64,000 nt of DNA from Streptomyces mashuensis (GTDB lineage Bacteria > Actinomycetota > Actinomycetes > Streptomycetales > Streptomycetaceae): NCBI RefSeq assembly GCF_014654785.1, contig NZ_BNBD01000004.1, positions 248,001-312,000 of the forward strand, written 5' to 3'. A program made the position numbers and the translations under genes. This document shows, in pieces, positions 1 through 10,763 of this stretch. The notes beneath the pieces were generated by a model. The model worked only from the letters and a program-made list of their open reading frames with translations, ran no database searches and was not told the origin of the DNA. The number at the start of each line of letters is the position of its first letter. The stretch's first letter is position 1.

Positions 1-1
1 C

Positions 2-619
2 TCCATGCTGCGGCTCTCCGACCTCATCCAGGAGCGCAGCCGCAAGAACAAGGACCTGGAGGAGAGCGCGGCCGGCGCCCGCGACCGCGTCGACGCCCTC
101 GCCCGCCGCGACAACGGCAGCACCGCGGCGCAGGACCGGAAGCTCGCCGCCCTGGAGGACGCCGCCGGCACCCGCAAGCTCAGCGGCCAGGGCCTCACCG
201 TCACCCTCACCGACGCGCCCCCCAACGCCACCGCCAAGATCCCCGGCGTCCCCCAGCCCCAGCCCAACGACCTGGTCATCCACCAGCAGGACCTCCAGGC
301 CGTCGTCAACGCCCTGTGGAAGGGCGGCGCCCGCGGCATCGAGGTCATGGACCAGCGGCTGATCTCCACCAGCGCCGTGCGCTGCGTCGGCAACACCCTC
401 ATCCTGCAGGGCCGCGTCTACTCCCCGCCCTACAAGGTCACGGCCGTCGGCGACCGCGCCGCCCTGCGCAAGGCCCTCGCCGAGTCGCCCGCCATCCAGA
501 ACTACCAGCAGTACGTGGCCGCGTACGGCCTCGGCTGGAAAGTCGACCAGCACGACACGGTGACGCTGCCCGGTTACTCGGGCACAGTGGACCTCCACTA
601 CGCCAAGCCCGTCGGCTAG
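2..619 (+). CDS. DUF881 family protein (5' end outside window)
   Basis: The frame is open at the left edge, so the gene is cut off; the ATG at 5 is only the first start codon visible here. The visible part (about 205 residues) begins with a charged helical stretch, likely a short coiled coil, and then has the globular DUF881 region with PGVPQPQPNDLVIHQQDLQ and GRVYSPPYKVTAVGD. Family members normally carry an N-terminal membrane helix and an extracytoplasmic domain, and lie next to crgA and sortase genes in Streptomyces. That suggests a cell-envelope or division role, but no activity is established. A class E sortase gene follows after 36 bases on the same strand and may share its transcript. 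Confidence 0.85.
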   Translation, partial: SMLRLSDLIQERSRKNKDLEESAAGARDRVDALARRDNGSTAAQDRKLAALEDAAGTRKLSGQGLTVTLTDAPPNATAKIPGVPQPQPNDLVIHQQDLQAVVNALWKGGARGIEVMDQRLISTSAVRCVGNTLILQGRVYSPPYKVTAVGDRAALRKALAESPAIQNYQQYVAAYGLGWKVDQHDTVTLPGYSGTVDLHYAKPVG

Positions 620-655
620 CGCCCCGGCGAGGGGCGCTCCGGAAGGAGCGGCCCG

Positions 656-1480
656 GTGAGGTCACGACGCGCCGTACGCGCCCTCAGCGAGCTGTGCCTG
701 ACCAGCGGGGCCCTCGTCGTGCTCTTCGTGGTCTACCTCCTGTACTGGACGGGCGTACGCGCCGACAGCGCCATGGACGGCGAGATCGGCCGCTTACGGG
801 ACCAGTGGGCGCGGCACGGCGGCTCCGCGGCGGTGGCCCCGCCCACGGTCCCGGACGCCCCGCCGGGCGAGCCACGACCCGACGCGGCCCCGCCCGCCCC
901 CGCCCCCGTGCCCGCCCCCGCGGACGGCACCGGCGTGACTGCCCCGGCCGTCCCCGGAGCCACCGCTTCACCTGCCCCGCCCGCCTCCCCGGCCCCCCGC
1001 ACCGGCGGCACGGCTGCCCCCGCCGCCCCGCCGCGCGCCGGTGCCGCCTTCGCCGTCATGTACGTGCCCCGCTTCGGCACCGACTGGGCCAAGCCCGTCC
1101 TGGAGGGCACCGGCCTCGACACGCTCAAGCGGGGCCTGGGCCACTACGAGGGCAGCGCGCCGCTCGGCGGCACCGGCAACTTCGCCGTCGCCGGCCACCG
1201 CCGCACCCACGGCGACCCCTTCAAGGACCTGCCACGGCTCCGCCCCGGCGACGCCGTCCTGCTCACCGACGGGACGACCTGGTTCACGTACCGCGTCGAC
1301 ACCCGGCCGTACCGCACCGCGCCCACCGACACCCGCGTCCTCGACCCCGTGCCGGCCGCCGCCGGGTACGCCGCGCCCGGCCGCTATCTGACGCTGACCA
1401 CCTGCGACCCCGAGTGGGGGCACAGCCACCGGCTCGTCGTCTGGGCCCACCTGGAGACCACAGCGCCCGCCGCGCCGTAG
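656..1480 (+). CDS. class E sortase with a TTA codon
   Basis: This 274-residue membrane-anchored transpeptidase would cleave LAxTG-type sorting signals and link proteins such as chaplins to peptidoglycan. The N-terminus is a signal anchor (residues 17-33). A Pro/Ala-rich linker (about 62-125) leads to the sortase beta-barrel with the catalytic His in AGHRRTHGD, Cys250 in TLTTCDP and the Arg in SHRLVVW. The GTG start at 656 has GGAAGGAG 8 bases upstream. Leu47 is encoded by TTA (794-796), the rarest Streptomyces codon, so translation may depend on the bldA tRNA and thus on developmental stage. It is the first of three sortase genes in this 3.3 kb stretch and has the longest linker. The class E assignment is secure; the substrate is inferred from the family. 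Confidence 0.93.
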   Translation: MRSRRAVRALSELCLTSGALVVLFVVYLLYWTGVRADSAMDGEIGRLRDQWARHGGSAAVAPPTVPDAPPGEPRPDAAPPAPAPVPAPADGTGVTAPAVPGATASPAPPASPAPRTGGTAAPAAPPRAGAAFAVMYVPRFGTDWAKPVLEGTGLDTLKRGLGHYEGSAPLGGTGNFAVAGHRRTHGDPFKDLPRLRPGDAVLLTDGTTWFTYRVDTRPYRTAPTDTRVLDPVPAAAGYAAPGRYLTLTTCDPEWGHSHRLVVWAHLETTAPAAP

Positions 1481-1535
1481 GCTGCCCCCGTAGTCTGGTG
1501 TCGCAACTTCCGACTGATCGGCGGGTAGGGACAGC

Positions 1536-1718
1536 ATGTACCCCTGGATCTGGCGTCATCTGCCGGGCAACGCATGGGTGAAGAGCCTGATCGCGCTCGT
1601 GCTGGTGCTGGCGGTCGTCTATGCCCTCTTCCAGTACGTCTTCCCCTGGGCGGAGCCGCTGCTGCCGTTCAACGACGTGACGGTCGACAACAACGGCATG
1701 CAGGCGGTGACCCCGTGA
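1536..1718 (+). CDS. small single-pass membrane protein
   Basis: The product is 60 residues, with WRHLPGNAWVKSL at the N-terminus, one hydrophobic helix (about residues 15-38) and a polar tail ending in AVTP. The stop codon overlaps the GTG start of the following pabA-type gene (GTGA), so the two are probably translationally coupled. A weak GGGTAGGGAC sequence precedes the ATG. A short membrane protein at this place is typical of Streptomyces sortase/pabA neighbourhoods, but I know of no assigned function. It could be a sortase-accessory or division-associated peptide; this is only context. Confidence 0.75.
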   Translation: MYPWIWRHLPGNAWVKSLIALVLVLAVVYALFQYVFPWAEPLLPFNDVTVDNNGMQAVTP

Positions 1719-2371
1719 GCGCCCGCATCCTCGTCGTCGACAACTACGACAGCTTCGTGTTCAACCTCGTCCAGTACCTCTACCAGCTCGGCGCCGAGTG
1801 CGAGGTCCTGCGGAACGACGAGGTGACGCCGGAGCACGCCCAGGACGGCTTCGACGGCGTGCTGCTGTCGCCCGGGCCCGGCGCGCCCGAGCAGGCCGGC
1901 GTGTGCATCGACATGGTGCGGCACTGCGCCACCACGGGCGTGCCCGTCTTCGGCGTCTGCCTGGGCATGCAGTCGATGGCTGTGGCCTACGGCGGCGTCG
2001 TCGACCGCGCGCCCGAGCTGCTGCACGGCAAGACCTCCCCCGTGGTGCACGGCGGCAAGGGCGTCTTCAAGGGGCTGCCCTCGCCCTTCACGGCCACCCG
2101 CTACCACTCGCTGGCCGTCGACCGGTCGTCCTGGCCGGACGAGCTGGAGATCACCGCCTGGACCGAGGAGTCGGAGAGCTCCCAGGGCGGCATCATCATG
2201 GGCCTGCGCCACCGTGACCTGCCCGTCGAGGGCGTCCAGTTCCACCCGGAGTCCGTGCTCACCGAGTGGGGCCACCGGATGCTCGCCAACTGGCTGGCCG
2301 CCTGCGGCGACCCGGGGGCGGTGGAACGTTCGGCGGGGCTCGCCCCGGTGGTGGGCAAGGACGGGGCGTGA
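1715..2371 (+). CDS. pabA: aminodeoxychorismate/anthranilate synthase component II (glutamine amidotransferase)
   Basis: This 218-residue class I glutamine amidotransferase supplies ammonia from glutamine to a chorismate-using partner (PabB or TrpE) for folate or tryptophan synthesis. The family start VDNYDSFVFNLVQYL is complete. The nucleophile is Cys82 in GVCLGMQ, and the His177/Glu179 pair lies in GVQFHPES. The GTG at 1715 overlaps the stop of the small membrane gene, and the stop of pabA overlaps the GTG of the next sortase, so the three genes are coupled. No partner synthase gene is present in the window. Sequence alone does not separate PabA from TrpG; the genomic position is the one usually annotated pabA in Streptomyces. 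Confidence 0.92.
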   Translation: MSARILVVDNYDSFVFNLVQYLYQLGAECEVLRNDEVTPEHAQDGFDGVLLSPGPGAPEQAGVCIDMVRHCATTGVPVFGVCLGMQSMAVAYGGVVDRAPELLHGKTSPVVHGGKGVFKGLPSPFTATRYHSLAVDRSSWPDELEITAWTEESESSQGGIIMGLRHRDLPVEGVQFHPESVLTEWGHRMLANWLAACGDPGAVERSAGLAPVVGKDGA

Positions 2372-3243
2372 CCGCTCTCCGGCCCGAGAGCGATGCCAGG
2401 CCCCGGGAGGCCCCCACGCCGGTCTCCCGGCCGCTGCCGCCCGAGGACCGGCCCACGATGCAGCTGCGCCGGATCGAGCCGGAGCAGCCCGTCACCGCCC
2501 CCGGAGGGCGCGCGGAGCGCCGTCGCGCCGCACAGCGCGCCGCGCGCGCCCGCAAGGACAGCTGGGGCGTGATCGCGACCCGGGCGGTCGGCGAGCTGTT
2601 CATCACCCTGGGCACGGTCCTGCTGCTGTTCGTCGCCTACCAGTTGTGGTGGACCAACGTCATCGCGCACCGGCAGGCCGGCGGTGCCGCCAGCGACCTG
2701 CGGGACAGCTGGGCGAACGCGGGCGCCGGCCACGACCGCGACGCCGGCGAGTTCTCGCCCGGCCAGGGCTTCGCCATCCTGTACATCCCCGCGCTCGACG
2801 TGAAGGCCCCCATCGCGCAGGGCGTGGGCAAGCACCAGGTGCTCGACCGGGGCATGGTCGGGCACTACGCGGGCGACGGCGGACCCGCGACCGCCATGCC
2901 CTGGGACCGGCAGGGCAACTTCGCGCTGGCCGGCCACCGCAACACGCACGGCGAACCGTTCCGCTACGTCAACCGGCTGAAGCCCGGCGACAAGATCGTT
3001 GTGGAGACTGCAAACGCCTTCTACACCTATGAGATGACGAGTCGTCTGGACCAGACGTCACCGGCGAACGTCCGGGTCATCGACCCCGTGCCGGCCGGTT
3101 CCGGCTTCACCCGGCCCGGCCGCTACATCACGCTCACCACCTGCACCCCCGAGTTCACCAGTACGTACCGGCTGATCGTGTGGGGCAAGATGGTCGAGGA
3201 GCGGCCGCGGAGCAAGGGCAAACCGGATGCGCTCGTCAGCTGA
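2368..3243 (+). CDS. class E sortase (second copy)
   Basis: This is a 291-residue sortase with a cytoplasmic, Pro/Arg-rich N-terminus of about 70 residues, one membrane anchor (about 75-92, FITLGTVLLLFVAYQLWW) and a complete catalytic domain. The catalytic His is in ALAGHRNTHGEPF, Cys259 in TLTTCTP and the Arg in TYRLIVWG. I chose the GTG at 2368 because it overlaps the pabA stop (GTGA); starts further upstream would read through pabA. It shares the anchor motif YxLWWTNV with the next sortase, which points to tandem duplication. In S. coelicolor two adjacent class E sortases at this locus (SrtE1/SrtE2) anchor long chaplins; this gene is the likely counterpart of one of them. Confidence 0.93.
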   Translation: MTALRPESDARPREAPTPVSRPLPPEDRPTMQLRRIEPEQPVTAPGGRAERRRAAQRAARARKDSWGVIATRAVGELFITLGTVLLLFVAYQLWWTNVIAHRQAGGAASDLRDSWANAGAGHDRDAGEFSPGQGFAILYIPALDVKAPIAQGVGKHQVLDRGMVGHYAGDGGPATAMPWDRQGNFALAGHRNTHGEPFRYVNRLKPGDKIVVETANAFYTYEMTSRLDQTSPANVRVIDPVPAGSGFTRPGRYITLTTCTPEFTSTYRLIVWGKMVEERPRSKGKPDALVS

Positions 3244-3285
3244 AGGCCAGTGGGGCCAGTGGAGCGAAGCGGGGGACGAACGTCT

Positions 3286-3993
3286 GTGGCACGGACCGAC
3301 CGCGCCCGGGGGCGCATAGCCGCCACCGTCGGCGTGCTGGGGGAACTGCTCATCACCGCCGGCCTGATCCTGGCCCTCTTCGTCGTCTACTCGCTGTGGT
3401 GGACGAACGTCCTGGCGGACCGCGAGGCCAAGCGGCAGGGCGGCAGGATCCGCGACCACTGGGCGCAGTCCGCCCCCGGGGCCGGCTCCGGTGCCCCCGG
3501 CGCCCTGGACACCAAGGACGGCATCGGCTTCCTGCACGTACCGGCGATGCACAACGGCGAGGTGCTGGTGAAGGCCGGCACGGGCAGCAAGGTCCTCAAC
3601 GAGGGCGTGGCGGGCTTCTACAAGGAGCCGGTGGCGTCGGCGATGCCGTGGGACCGGCAGGGCAACGTGACGCTCGCGGCGCACCGCGACGGCCACGGCG
3701 CGAAGTTCCACAACATCGACAAGCTGAAGGACGGCGACGCGATCGTCTTCGAGACGCGCGACGTCTGGTACGTCTACACGGTGTACGCGGAGCTGAAGCA
3801 GACGTCCCGCTACAACACCGCCGTGATCGACCAGGTGCCCAAGGAGTCCGGGAGGAGCAGGCCGGGCCGCTACCTCACGCTGACGACCTGCACGCCCGTC
3901 TACACCTCCGACTACCGCTACGTCGTCTGGGCGGAACTGTCCCGCACGGAGAAGGTCGACGCCAAGCGCACCCCGCCGAAGGAACTGCGCTGA
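3286..3993 (+). CDS. class E sortase (third copy)
   Basis: A 235-residue sortase with a membrane anchor (about residues 15-35, containing YSLWWTNV) and the catalytic domain: His in TLAAHRDGHGAKF, Cys202 in TLTTCTP and Arg in DYRYVVWA. The GTG at 3286 lies about 9 bases after GGGGGA; an in-frame GTG at 3250 would add 12 residues and cannot be excluded. It follows the second sortase by about 40 bases and ends at a strong hairpin facing pknB. The likely role is anchoring LAxTG proteins such as chaplins during aerial growth, by analogy with SrtE2. Confidence 0.92.
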   Translation: MARTDRARGRIAATVGVLGELLITAGLILALFVVYSLWWTNVLADREAKRQGGRIRDHWAQSAPGAGSGAPGALDTKDGIGFLHVPAMHNGEVLVKAGTGSKVLNEGVAGFYKEPVASAMPWDRQGNVTLAAHRDGHGAKFHNIDKLKDGDAIVFETRDVWYVYTVYAELKQTSRYNTAVIDQVPKESGRSRPGRYLTLTTCTPVYTSDYRYVVWAELSRTEKVDAKRTPPKELR

Positions 3994-4017
3994 CGCCGAG
4001 CCGGCGCAGGTATGCAA

Positions 4018-4054
4018 CAGGCCCCGGCCGTCCGTTCCCGGACGCCGGGGCCTG
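4018..4054. terminator. bidirectional terminator between sortase and pknB
   Basis: There is a perfect 11-bp outer stem (CAGGCCCCGGC / GCCGGGGCCTG) with a further 5-bp inner stem (GTCCG/CGGAC) above a 1-base bulge. It lies between two convergent stop codons. There is no long T-tract, as is usual in Streptomyces. Confidence 0.75.
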
Positions 4055-4070
4055 CCGCATATGTTCGTTC

Positions 4071-6104
<2,034 letters not shown>

Positions 6105-6268
6105 AGCTCCAGCCCTTCCGTTCTCCTGACCGCACCTTCGTTACGTCCGGCAGAGTGCTGTCCGGCATACCGTACCCGCCGCGCCGGACGCCTTCCGGGT
6201 GCGACGGTCACCCGATACAGGACCGGTACCGACGGGAACGGCGTGCGGCTGCGACGGGGTGAGCCGGA

Positions 6269-7723
6269 TCACTTCTCCGTCTTGAGCACCGCCTCCATGA
6301 CGCTCTTGGCGATGGGGGCGGCGAGCGCACCACCGGCGATGTCGTCACGGGCGGTGTTCTCGTCGCCCTCGATGACGACCGCGACGGCGACCGGCGAACC
6401 GTTGTCCGTCTTGGCGTAGGAGATGAACCACGCGTACGGGTTGCCGCTGTTGTCGACGCCGTGCTGGGCGGTACCGGTCTTGCCACCGACCTTGACGTTC
6501 GGGATCTGCGCGTTGGTTCCGGTGCCCTTCTCGACCACCGTCTCCATGATGCTCTGCAGCTGGCGCGCGGTGTCCGCGGAGATGGGCTGGCTCATCTCCT
6601 TGGGCTGGTGGTGCTCGATGACGTTGAGGTTCGGGGCGCGCAGCTTGTCGACCATGTACGGCTCCATGAGCTTGCCGTTGTTGGCGACGGCGGCCGCGAT
6701 CATGGCCATCTGGAGCGGGGTGGCGCGGTTGGACGCCTGGCCGATGCCGGCCATGGCGTTCTGCGGCCGGTTGTCCTTGGGGTAGACGCTGGCCGCGGTC
6801 CGGACGGGCGTGTCGACGGTCTTGTTGAAGCCGAACTTGTTCGCCTGGTCGATCATCTTCTTGTTGCCCAGGTCGGCGCTGATCTTGCCGAAGACGCTGT
6901 TGCAGGACACCCGCAGCGCCTCGCGCAGGGTGGCGTCCTTGCAGGGCAGGTTGCCCTCGTTCTTCAGCTCGATCCGGGTGTCCGGCAGCGTCCAGGGCAG
7001 CGGCGAGTCCGTCTTGGAGTCGACGTCCTTGTACAGGCCGTTCTCCAGCGCGGCGGCGGCCGTGACGACCTTGAAGGTGGAGCCCGGCGGGTAGGTCTGC
7101 CGCAGCGCCCGGTTGAGCATCGGCTTGGCCTTGTCGGAGTCCAGGTTCTTCCACGCCTTGCCGTCGAGTGCGCCCGCGATCGTCGACGGGTCGTACGACG
7201 GCGTGGACGCCAGCGCGAGGATCTTGCCGGTGCGCGGGTCGAGGGCGGCGACGGCGCCCTGCTTGTCGCCCAGACCCTTGAAGGCGGCCTCCTGCGCCTT
7301 GGCGTTCAGGGTGGTGATCACGTCACCGCCCTTCTTGCCCTTGCCGGTGATCATGTCGACCGTGCGGTTGAAGAACAGCCGGTCGTCGTCGCCGGTGAGG
7401 ACCTTGTCCTCCAGGGACTCCAGCTGGCTGGAGCCGAAGACCTGCGAGCTGTAGCCCGTGACCGGGGCCCACATCGCACCGTTGACGTAGGTGCGCTTGA
7501 ACTTGTAGTCGATGCCGCCGGTCTCCACCGAGCCGGTGATCTTCTGGCCGTCGACGATGATGTCGCCGCGCGGCTGGCCGTAGCGGGCGATGGTGACGCG
7601 GCGGTTGTTCTTGTCGGCCTTGAGCTCGCCGGCCTTGACGAACTGGATCCAGTTGTCCCTGATCATCAGGGCGAGGACCAGCAGGCCGCAGAAGACGGCG
7701 ATCCGGCGCACGGGCTTGTTCAC
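6269..7723 (-). CDS. pbpA: penicillin-binding protein PbpA (class B transpeptidase)
   Basis: A 484-residue membrane-anchored D,D-transpeptidase that cross-links peptidoglycan with the adjacent SEDS glycosyltransferase. The N-terminal anchor (residues 5-24, RRIAVFCGLLVLALMIR) precedes the PBP dimer domain and the transpeptidase domain with all three motifs: Ser215-TFK, SCNS, and KTGTA in VGGKTGTAQH. The ATG overlaps the stop of the ftsW-like gene (ATGA), so enzyme and SEDS partner are coupled. Length and motif spacing match actinobacterial PbpA/PBP2 proteins. Confidence 0.96.
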   Translation of the reverse strand: MNKPVRRIAVFCGLLVLALMIRDNWIQFVKAGELKADKNNRRVTIARYGQPRGDIIVDGQKITGSVETGGIDYKFKRTYVNGAMWAPVTGYSSQVFGSSQLESLEDKVLTGDDDRLFFNRTVDMITGKGKKGGDVITTLNAKAQEAAFKGLGDKQGAVAALDPRTGKILALASTPSYDPSTIAGALDGKAWKNLDSDKAKPMLNRALRQTYPPGSTFKVVTAAAALENGLYKDVDSKTDSPLPWTLPDTRIELKNEGNLPCKDATLREALRVSCNSVFGKISADLGNKKMIDQANKFGFNKTVDTPVRTAASVYPKDNRPQNAMAGIGQASNRATPLQMAMIAAAVANNGKLMEPYMVDKLRAPNLNVIEHHQPKEMSQPISADTARQLQSIMETVVEKGTGTNAQIPNVKVGGKTGTAQHGVDNSGNPYAWFISYAKTDNGSPVAVAVVIEGDENTARDDIAGGALAAPIAKSVMEAVLKTEK

Positions 7724-9150
7724 GGGCGGACCACCTGGGTCATCTCGGCGTCGGGGGACGGGGCGGGGGCCGGCGCGGGACGGCGCGCGGTGTCACTGAT
7801 CTTGATCAGGACGGCCACCAGCGCCCAGTTGGCGATGACCGATGAACCGCCCTGCGCCATGAACGGCATCGTCATACCGGTCAGCGGGATCAGGCCCATG
7901 ACGCCGCCGGCGACCACGAACACCTGGATGGCGAACGCACCGGCCAGACCCGTGGCCAGCAGCTTGCCGAAGGGGTCGCGGGCGGCCAGCGCGGTGCGCA
8001 CGCCGCGCTCCACGATCAGCCCGTAGACCAGGAGTATGGCCATGATGCCGGCCAGGCCGAGCTCCTCGCCGACCGTGGCCAGGATGAAGTCGGAGTTGGC
8101 GGCGAAGCCGATCAGGTCGGAGTGGCCCTGGCCCCAGCCGGTGCCGAAGACGCCGCCGGAGCCGAAGGCCCACAGGGCCTGCATCGACTGCTCGGAGTGG
8201 CCGGCCAGGCCCTGCTTGCTCTTGAGGAACTCGCCCATGGGGTCGAGCCACGCCTGCACGCGCTGCTGCACGTGGGTCTCGAAGGAGGCCACGCCCACCG
8301 CGCCGGCGGCCGACATCAGCAGACCGAAGACGATCCAGCTGGTGCGCTCGGTCGCGACGTACAGCATCACGACGAACATGCCGAAGAACAGCAGCGAGGT
8401 ACCGAGGTCGGTCTCGAAGACCAGGACCAGGATCGAGAAGCCCCAGACCGTCAGGATCGGGCCCAGGTCACGGCCGCGCGGCAGGTACAGGCCCATGAAG
8501 CGGCGGCTGGCCAGGGCCAGCGCGTCCCGCTTGACCATCAGGTAGCCGGCGAAGAACACCGCCAGCACGATCTTGGCGAACTCACCCGGCTGGATGCCGC
8601 CGATGCCCGGGATGGTGATCCAGATGCGCGCGCCGAACTTCGCGGGGAAGAACATCGGCGCGATCAGCAGGCCCAGCGCCACCACCATCGAGATGTAGGT
8701 GTAGCGCTGGAGGACGCGGTGGTCCTTGATGACGATCAGCACGGCGATGAACAGCGCGATGCCCATGGCCGAGAACAGCAGCTGGTTGGTGGCCGCCGGC
8801 GCGTAGACCTTCGAGGCCTGGAGCCGCGGCGACTGGTCCAGGCGCCAGATCAGCACGAGGCCGATGCCGTTCAGGAGCGTCGCCATCGGCAGCAGGATCG
8901 GGTCCGCGTACTTGGCGAACTTCCGCACCACCAGGTGGCCGACGCCGGCGAGCAGGCCGAGGCCGATGCCGTAGCCGAGCATGCCGGAGGGCATCTCGCC
9001 GTCCATGGCGAGGCCCACGTTCATGTAGGCGAAGCACGGGATCAGGACGGCGAAGGCCAGCAGCGCCAGCTCGGTGTTGCGCCGGCTGGGCGGGCCCGCG
9101 GTGCTGATCGTCGTATTGGTGGTGTTCGGCATCGGTGAAATCGCTGACAT
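7720..9150 (-). CDS. SEDS-family peptidoglycan glycosyltransferase (FtsW/RodA type)
   Basis: This 476-residue polytopic protein has at least ten hydrophobic helices, for example LLAFAVLIPCFAYMNVGL and IALFIAVLIVIKD. SEDS hallmarks include ITIPGIGGIQPGEFAKI, the helix ending FETDLGTSLL and the C-terminal GLIPLTGMTMPFMAQGGSS. It polymerises lipid II into glycan strands together with the coupled class B PBP encoded next. Streptomyces carries several SEDS paralogues. This one sits in the pknB operon and is usually named ftsW in mycobacteria and ftsW- or rodA-like in Streptomyces, so I leave the symbol open. A GGGGG tract precedes the ATG at 9150. Confidence 0.95.
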   Translation of the reverse strand: MSAISPMPNTTNTTISTAGPPSRRNTELALLAFAVLIPCFAYMNVGLAMDGEMPSGMLGYGIGLGLLAGVGHLVVRKFAKYADPILLPMATLLNGIGLVLIWRLDQSPRLQASKVYAPAATNQLLFSAMGIALFIAVLIVIKDHRVLQRYTYISMVVALGLLIAPMFFPAKFGARIWITIPGIGGIQPGEFAKIVLAVFFAGYLMVKRDALALASRRFMGLYLPRGRDLGPILTVWGFSILVLVFETDLGTSLLFFGMFVVMLYVATERTSWIVFGLLMSAAGAVGVASFETHVQQRVQAWLDPMGEFLKSKQGLAGHSEQSMQALWAFGSGGVFGTGWGQGHSDLIGFAANSDFILATVGEELGLAGIMAILLVYGLIVERGVRTALAARDPFGKLLATGLAGAFAIQVFVVAGGVMGLIPLTGMTMPFMAQGGSSVIANWALVAVLIKISDTARRPAPAPAPSPDAEMTQVVRP

Positions 9151-9170
9151 GCGTGTGGCCCCCTACGGCT

Positions 9171-10688
9171 TCACTGCTGGGCGCTGCTGCACTGCGGGAC
9201 CAACTTCTGTTCTTCCTCGCTGAGGGTGGGACCGGGGGCCGGGGTGGCGGCCGCGTTGGCGCGCGCCTCGGCCTCCTTCTCCTTCGCCGGGTCCTTCGCG
9301 CCGCTCAGCCGGTCGGCGTTCTGCTTCTCGTTCTCCCGCTGCTGCTGCTCGGCCCTGCGCCGCTCGTCCTCCTTCTTGCAGGCGCCGGCGAGCGTGCCCA
9401 GCTCCTTGGCCTTCTGGAGGGCCTGGTCCCGGCTGCCCACCGTGATCGTGTCCACGACACGGCTGCGCTGGTCGACCGGGAGGTACTTGAGTTCGATCTC
9501 GGGGTGGTCCTGGTAGAGCCGGCTCAGGCTCAGCCACGCCAGGTCCTGGTTGATGCCCTGGTAGACCGCCACGTGGTCGTTGTCCTTGGCGCCCACGTAG
9601 TACTGCGTCTGCGTCCACTGGTAGCCGCCGTAGAGGCCGCCGCCGACGACGCCCAGCGCCAGGGCGATGATCAGCGACCGCTTCAGCCAGACGCCCTTGC
9701 GGCGCGGCTTGACGAAGTCCTCGTCGGTGAACGGGCCGAAGGTGCCGTCCGGCACGGCGCCCATGGCGGCGTCGCCGCTGCCGGGCGGGCCGAAGCCGCC
9801 GGCGCCGCCGTCCTGCGGGGGGACGGGCCGGTGGGCGCGGGCGTGCTCGGCGGCGCGGCCGGCCGGGGTGTGCAGGGCGCCGTCGCCGTACTGGAGCTGG
9901 TTCTCGGCGACCGCACCGACGATCACCGGGGTGTCGTTGAGCTGCCCGCCGAGGGTGTCGCCGCCGTCGACGTCGAGGACGTCGGCGACGATGCAGGTGA
10001 TGTTGTCCGGGCCACCGCCGCGCAGCGCCAGCTGGATCAGTTCCTGCACGGTGTCGTGCGGGTTCTGGTAGCTGGCGAGGGTCTCCTCCATGGTCTGGTG
10101 GCTGACCACGCCGGAGAGGCCGTCGGAGCAGATCAGGTAGCGGTCGCCGGCCCGCACCTCGCGGATGGACAGGTCCGGCTCCACGTGGTCGCCGCTGCCC
10201 AGCGCGCGCATCAGCAGGGAGCGCTGCGGGTGGGTGGTGGCCTCCTCCTCGGTGATGCGCCCCTCGTCGACGAGGCGCTGCACCCAGGTGTGGTCCTGTG
10301 TGATCTGGGTGAGGACGCCGTCGCGCAGCAGGTACGCGCGGGAGTCGCCCACGTGCACGAGGCCCAGCCGCTGGCCGGTCCACAGCAGGGCGGTCAGGGT
10401 GGTGCCCATGCCCTCCAGCTGCGGGTCCTCCTCGACCATGACGCGCAGCTGTTCGTTGGCGCGCTGCACGGCCGTGCCGAGCGAGGTGAGGATGTCCGAG
10501 CCGGGCACGTCGTCGTCCAGCTGGACCAGGGTGGAGATGACCTCGGAGGAGGCGACCTCGCCGGCCGCCTGGCCGCCCATGCCGTCCGCGATGGCGAGCA
10601 GCCGGGGGCCGGCGTAACCGGAGTCCTCGTTGCCCTCCCGGATCATGCCCTTGTGCGATCCGGCGGCGAAGCGCAGTGACAGACTCAT
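9171..10688 (-). CDS. pstP: PP2C-family Ser/Thr phosphatase PstP
   Basis: A 505-residue membrane PP2C phosphatase that reverses phosphorylation by PknB-type kinases. The cytoplasmic domain (about 1-235) has the metal-binding motifs GNEDSG, IADGMGG, SDGLSGV and GGGPDNITCIVAD. A Pro/Gly-rich linker, one TM helix (about 330-350, SLIIALALGVVGGGLYGGY) and an extracellular Lys/Glu/Gln-rich helical region follow, with Cys residues near the end. I chose the ATG at 10688 because the product then begins at the conserved MSLSLRFAAGS and has GGCGAGG 6 bases upstream. An in-frame start 54 bases further up would add a stretch unlike the family. Only 20 bases separate it from the ftsW-like gene. Confidence 0.95.
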   Translation of the reverse strand: MSLSLRFAAGSHKGMIREGNEDSGYAGPRLLAIADGMGGQAAGEVASSEVISTLVQLDDDVPGSDILTSLGTAVQRANEQLRVMVEEDPQLEGMGTTLTALLWTGQRLGLVHVGDSRAYLLRDGVLTQITQDHTWVQRLVDEGRITEEEATTHPQRSLLMRALGSGDHVEPDLSIREVRAGDRYLICSDGLSGVVSHQTMEETLASYQNPHDTVQELIQLALRGGGPDNITCIVADVLDVDGGDTLGGQLNDTPVIVGAVAENQLQYGDGALHTPAGRAAEHARAHRPVPPQDGGAGGFGPPGSGDAAMGAVPDGTFGPFTDEDFVKPRRKGVWLKRSLIIALALGVVGGGLYGGYQWTQTQYYVGAKDNDHVAVYQGINQDLAWLSLSRLYQDHPEIELKYLPVDQRSRVVDTITVGSRDQALQKAKELGTLAGACKKEDERRRAEQQQRENEKQNADRLSGAKDPAKEKEAEARANAAATPAPGPTLSEEEQKLVPQCSSAQQ

Positions 10689-10763
10689 GCGCACCTCGCC
10701 CGTCGGCTCCGGGTACAGCCCCTTCCCAGCCACGCTGCCCACCCTCCGGTCGTCATGGTCCTA

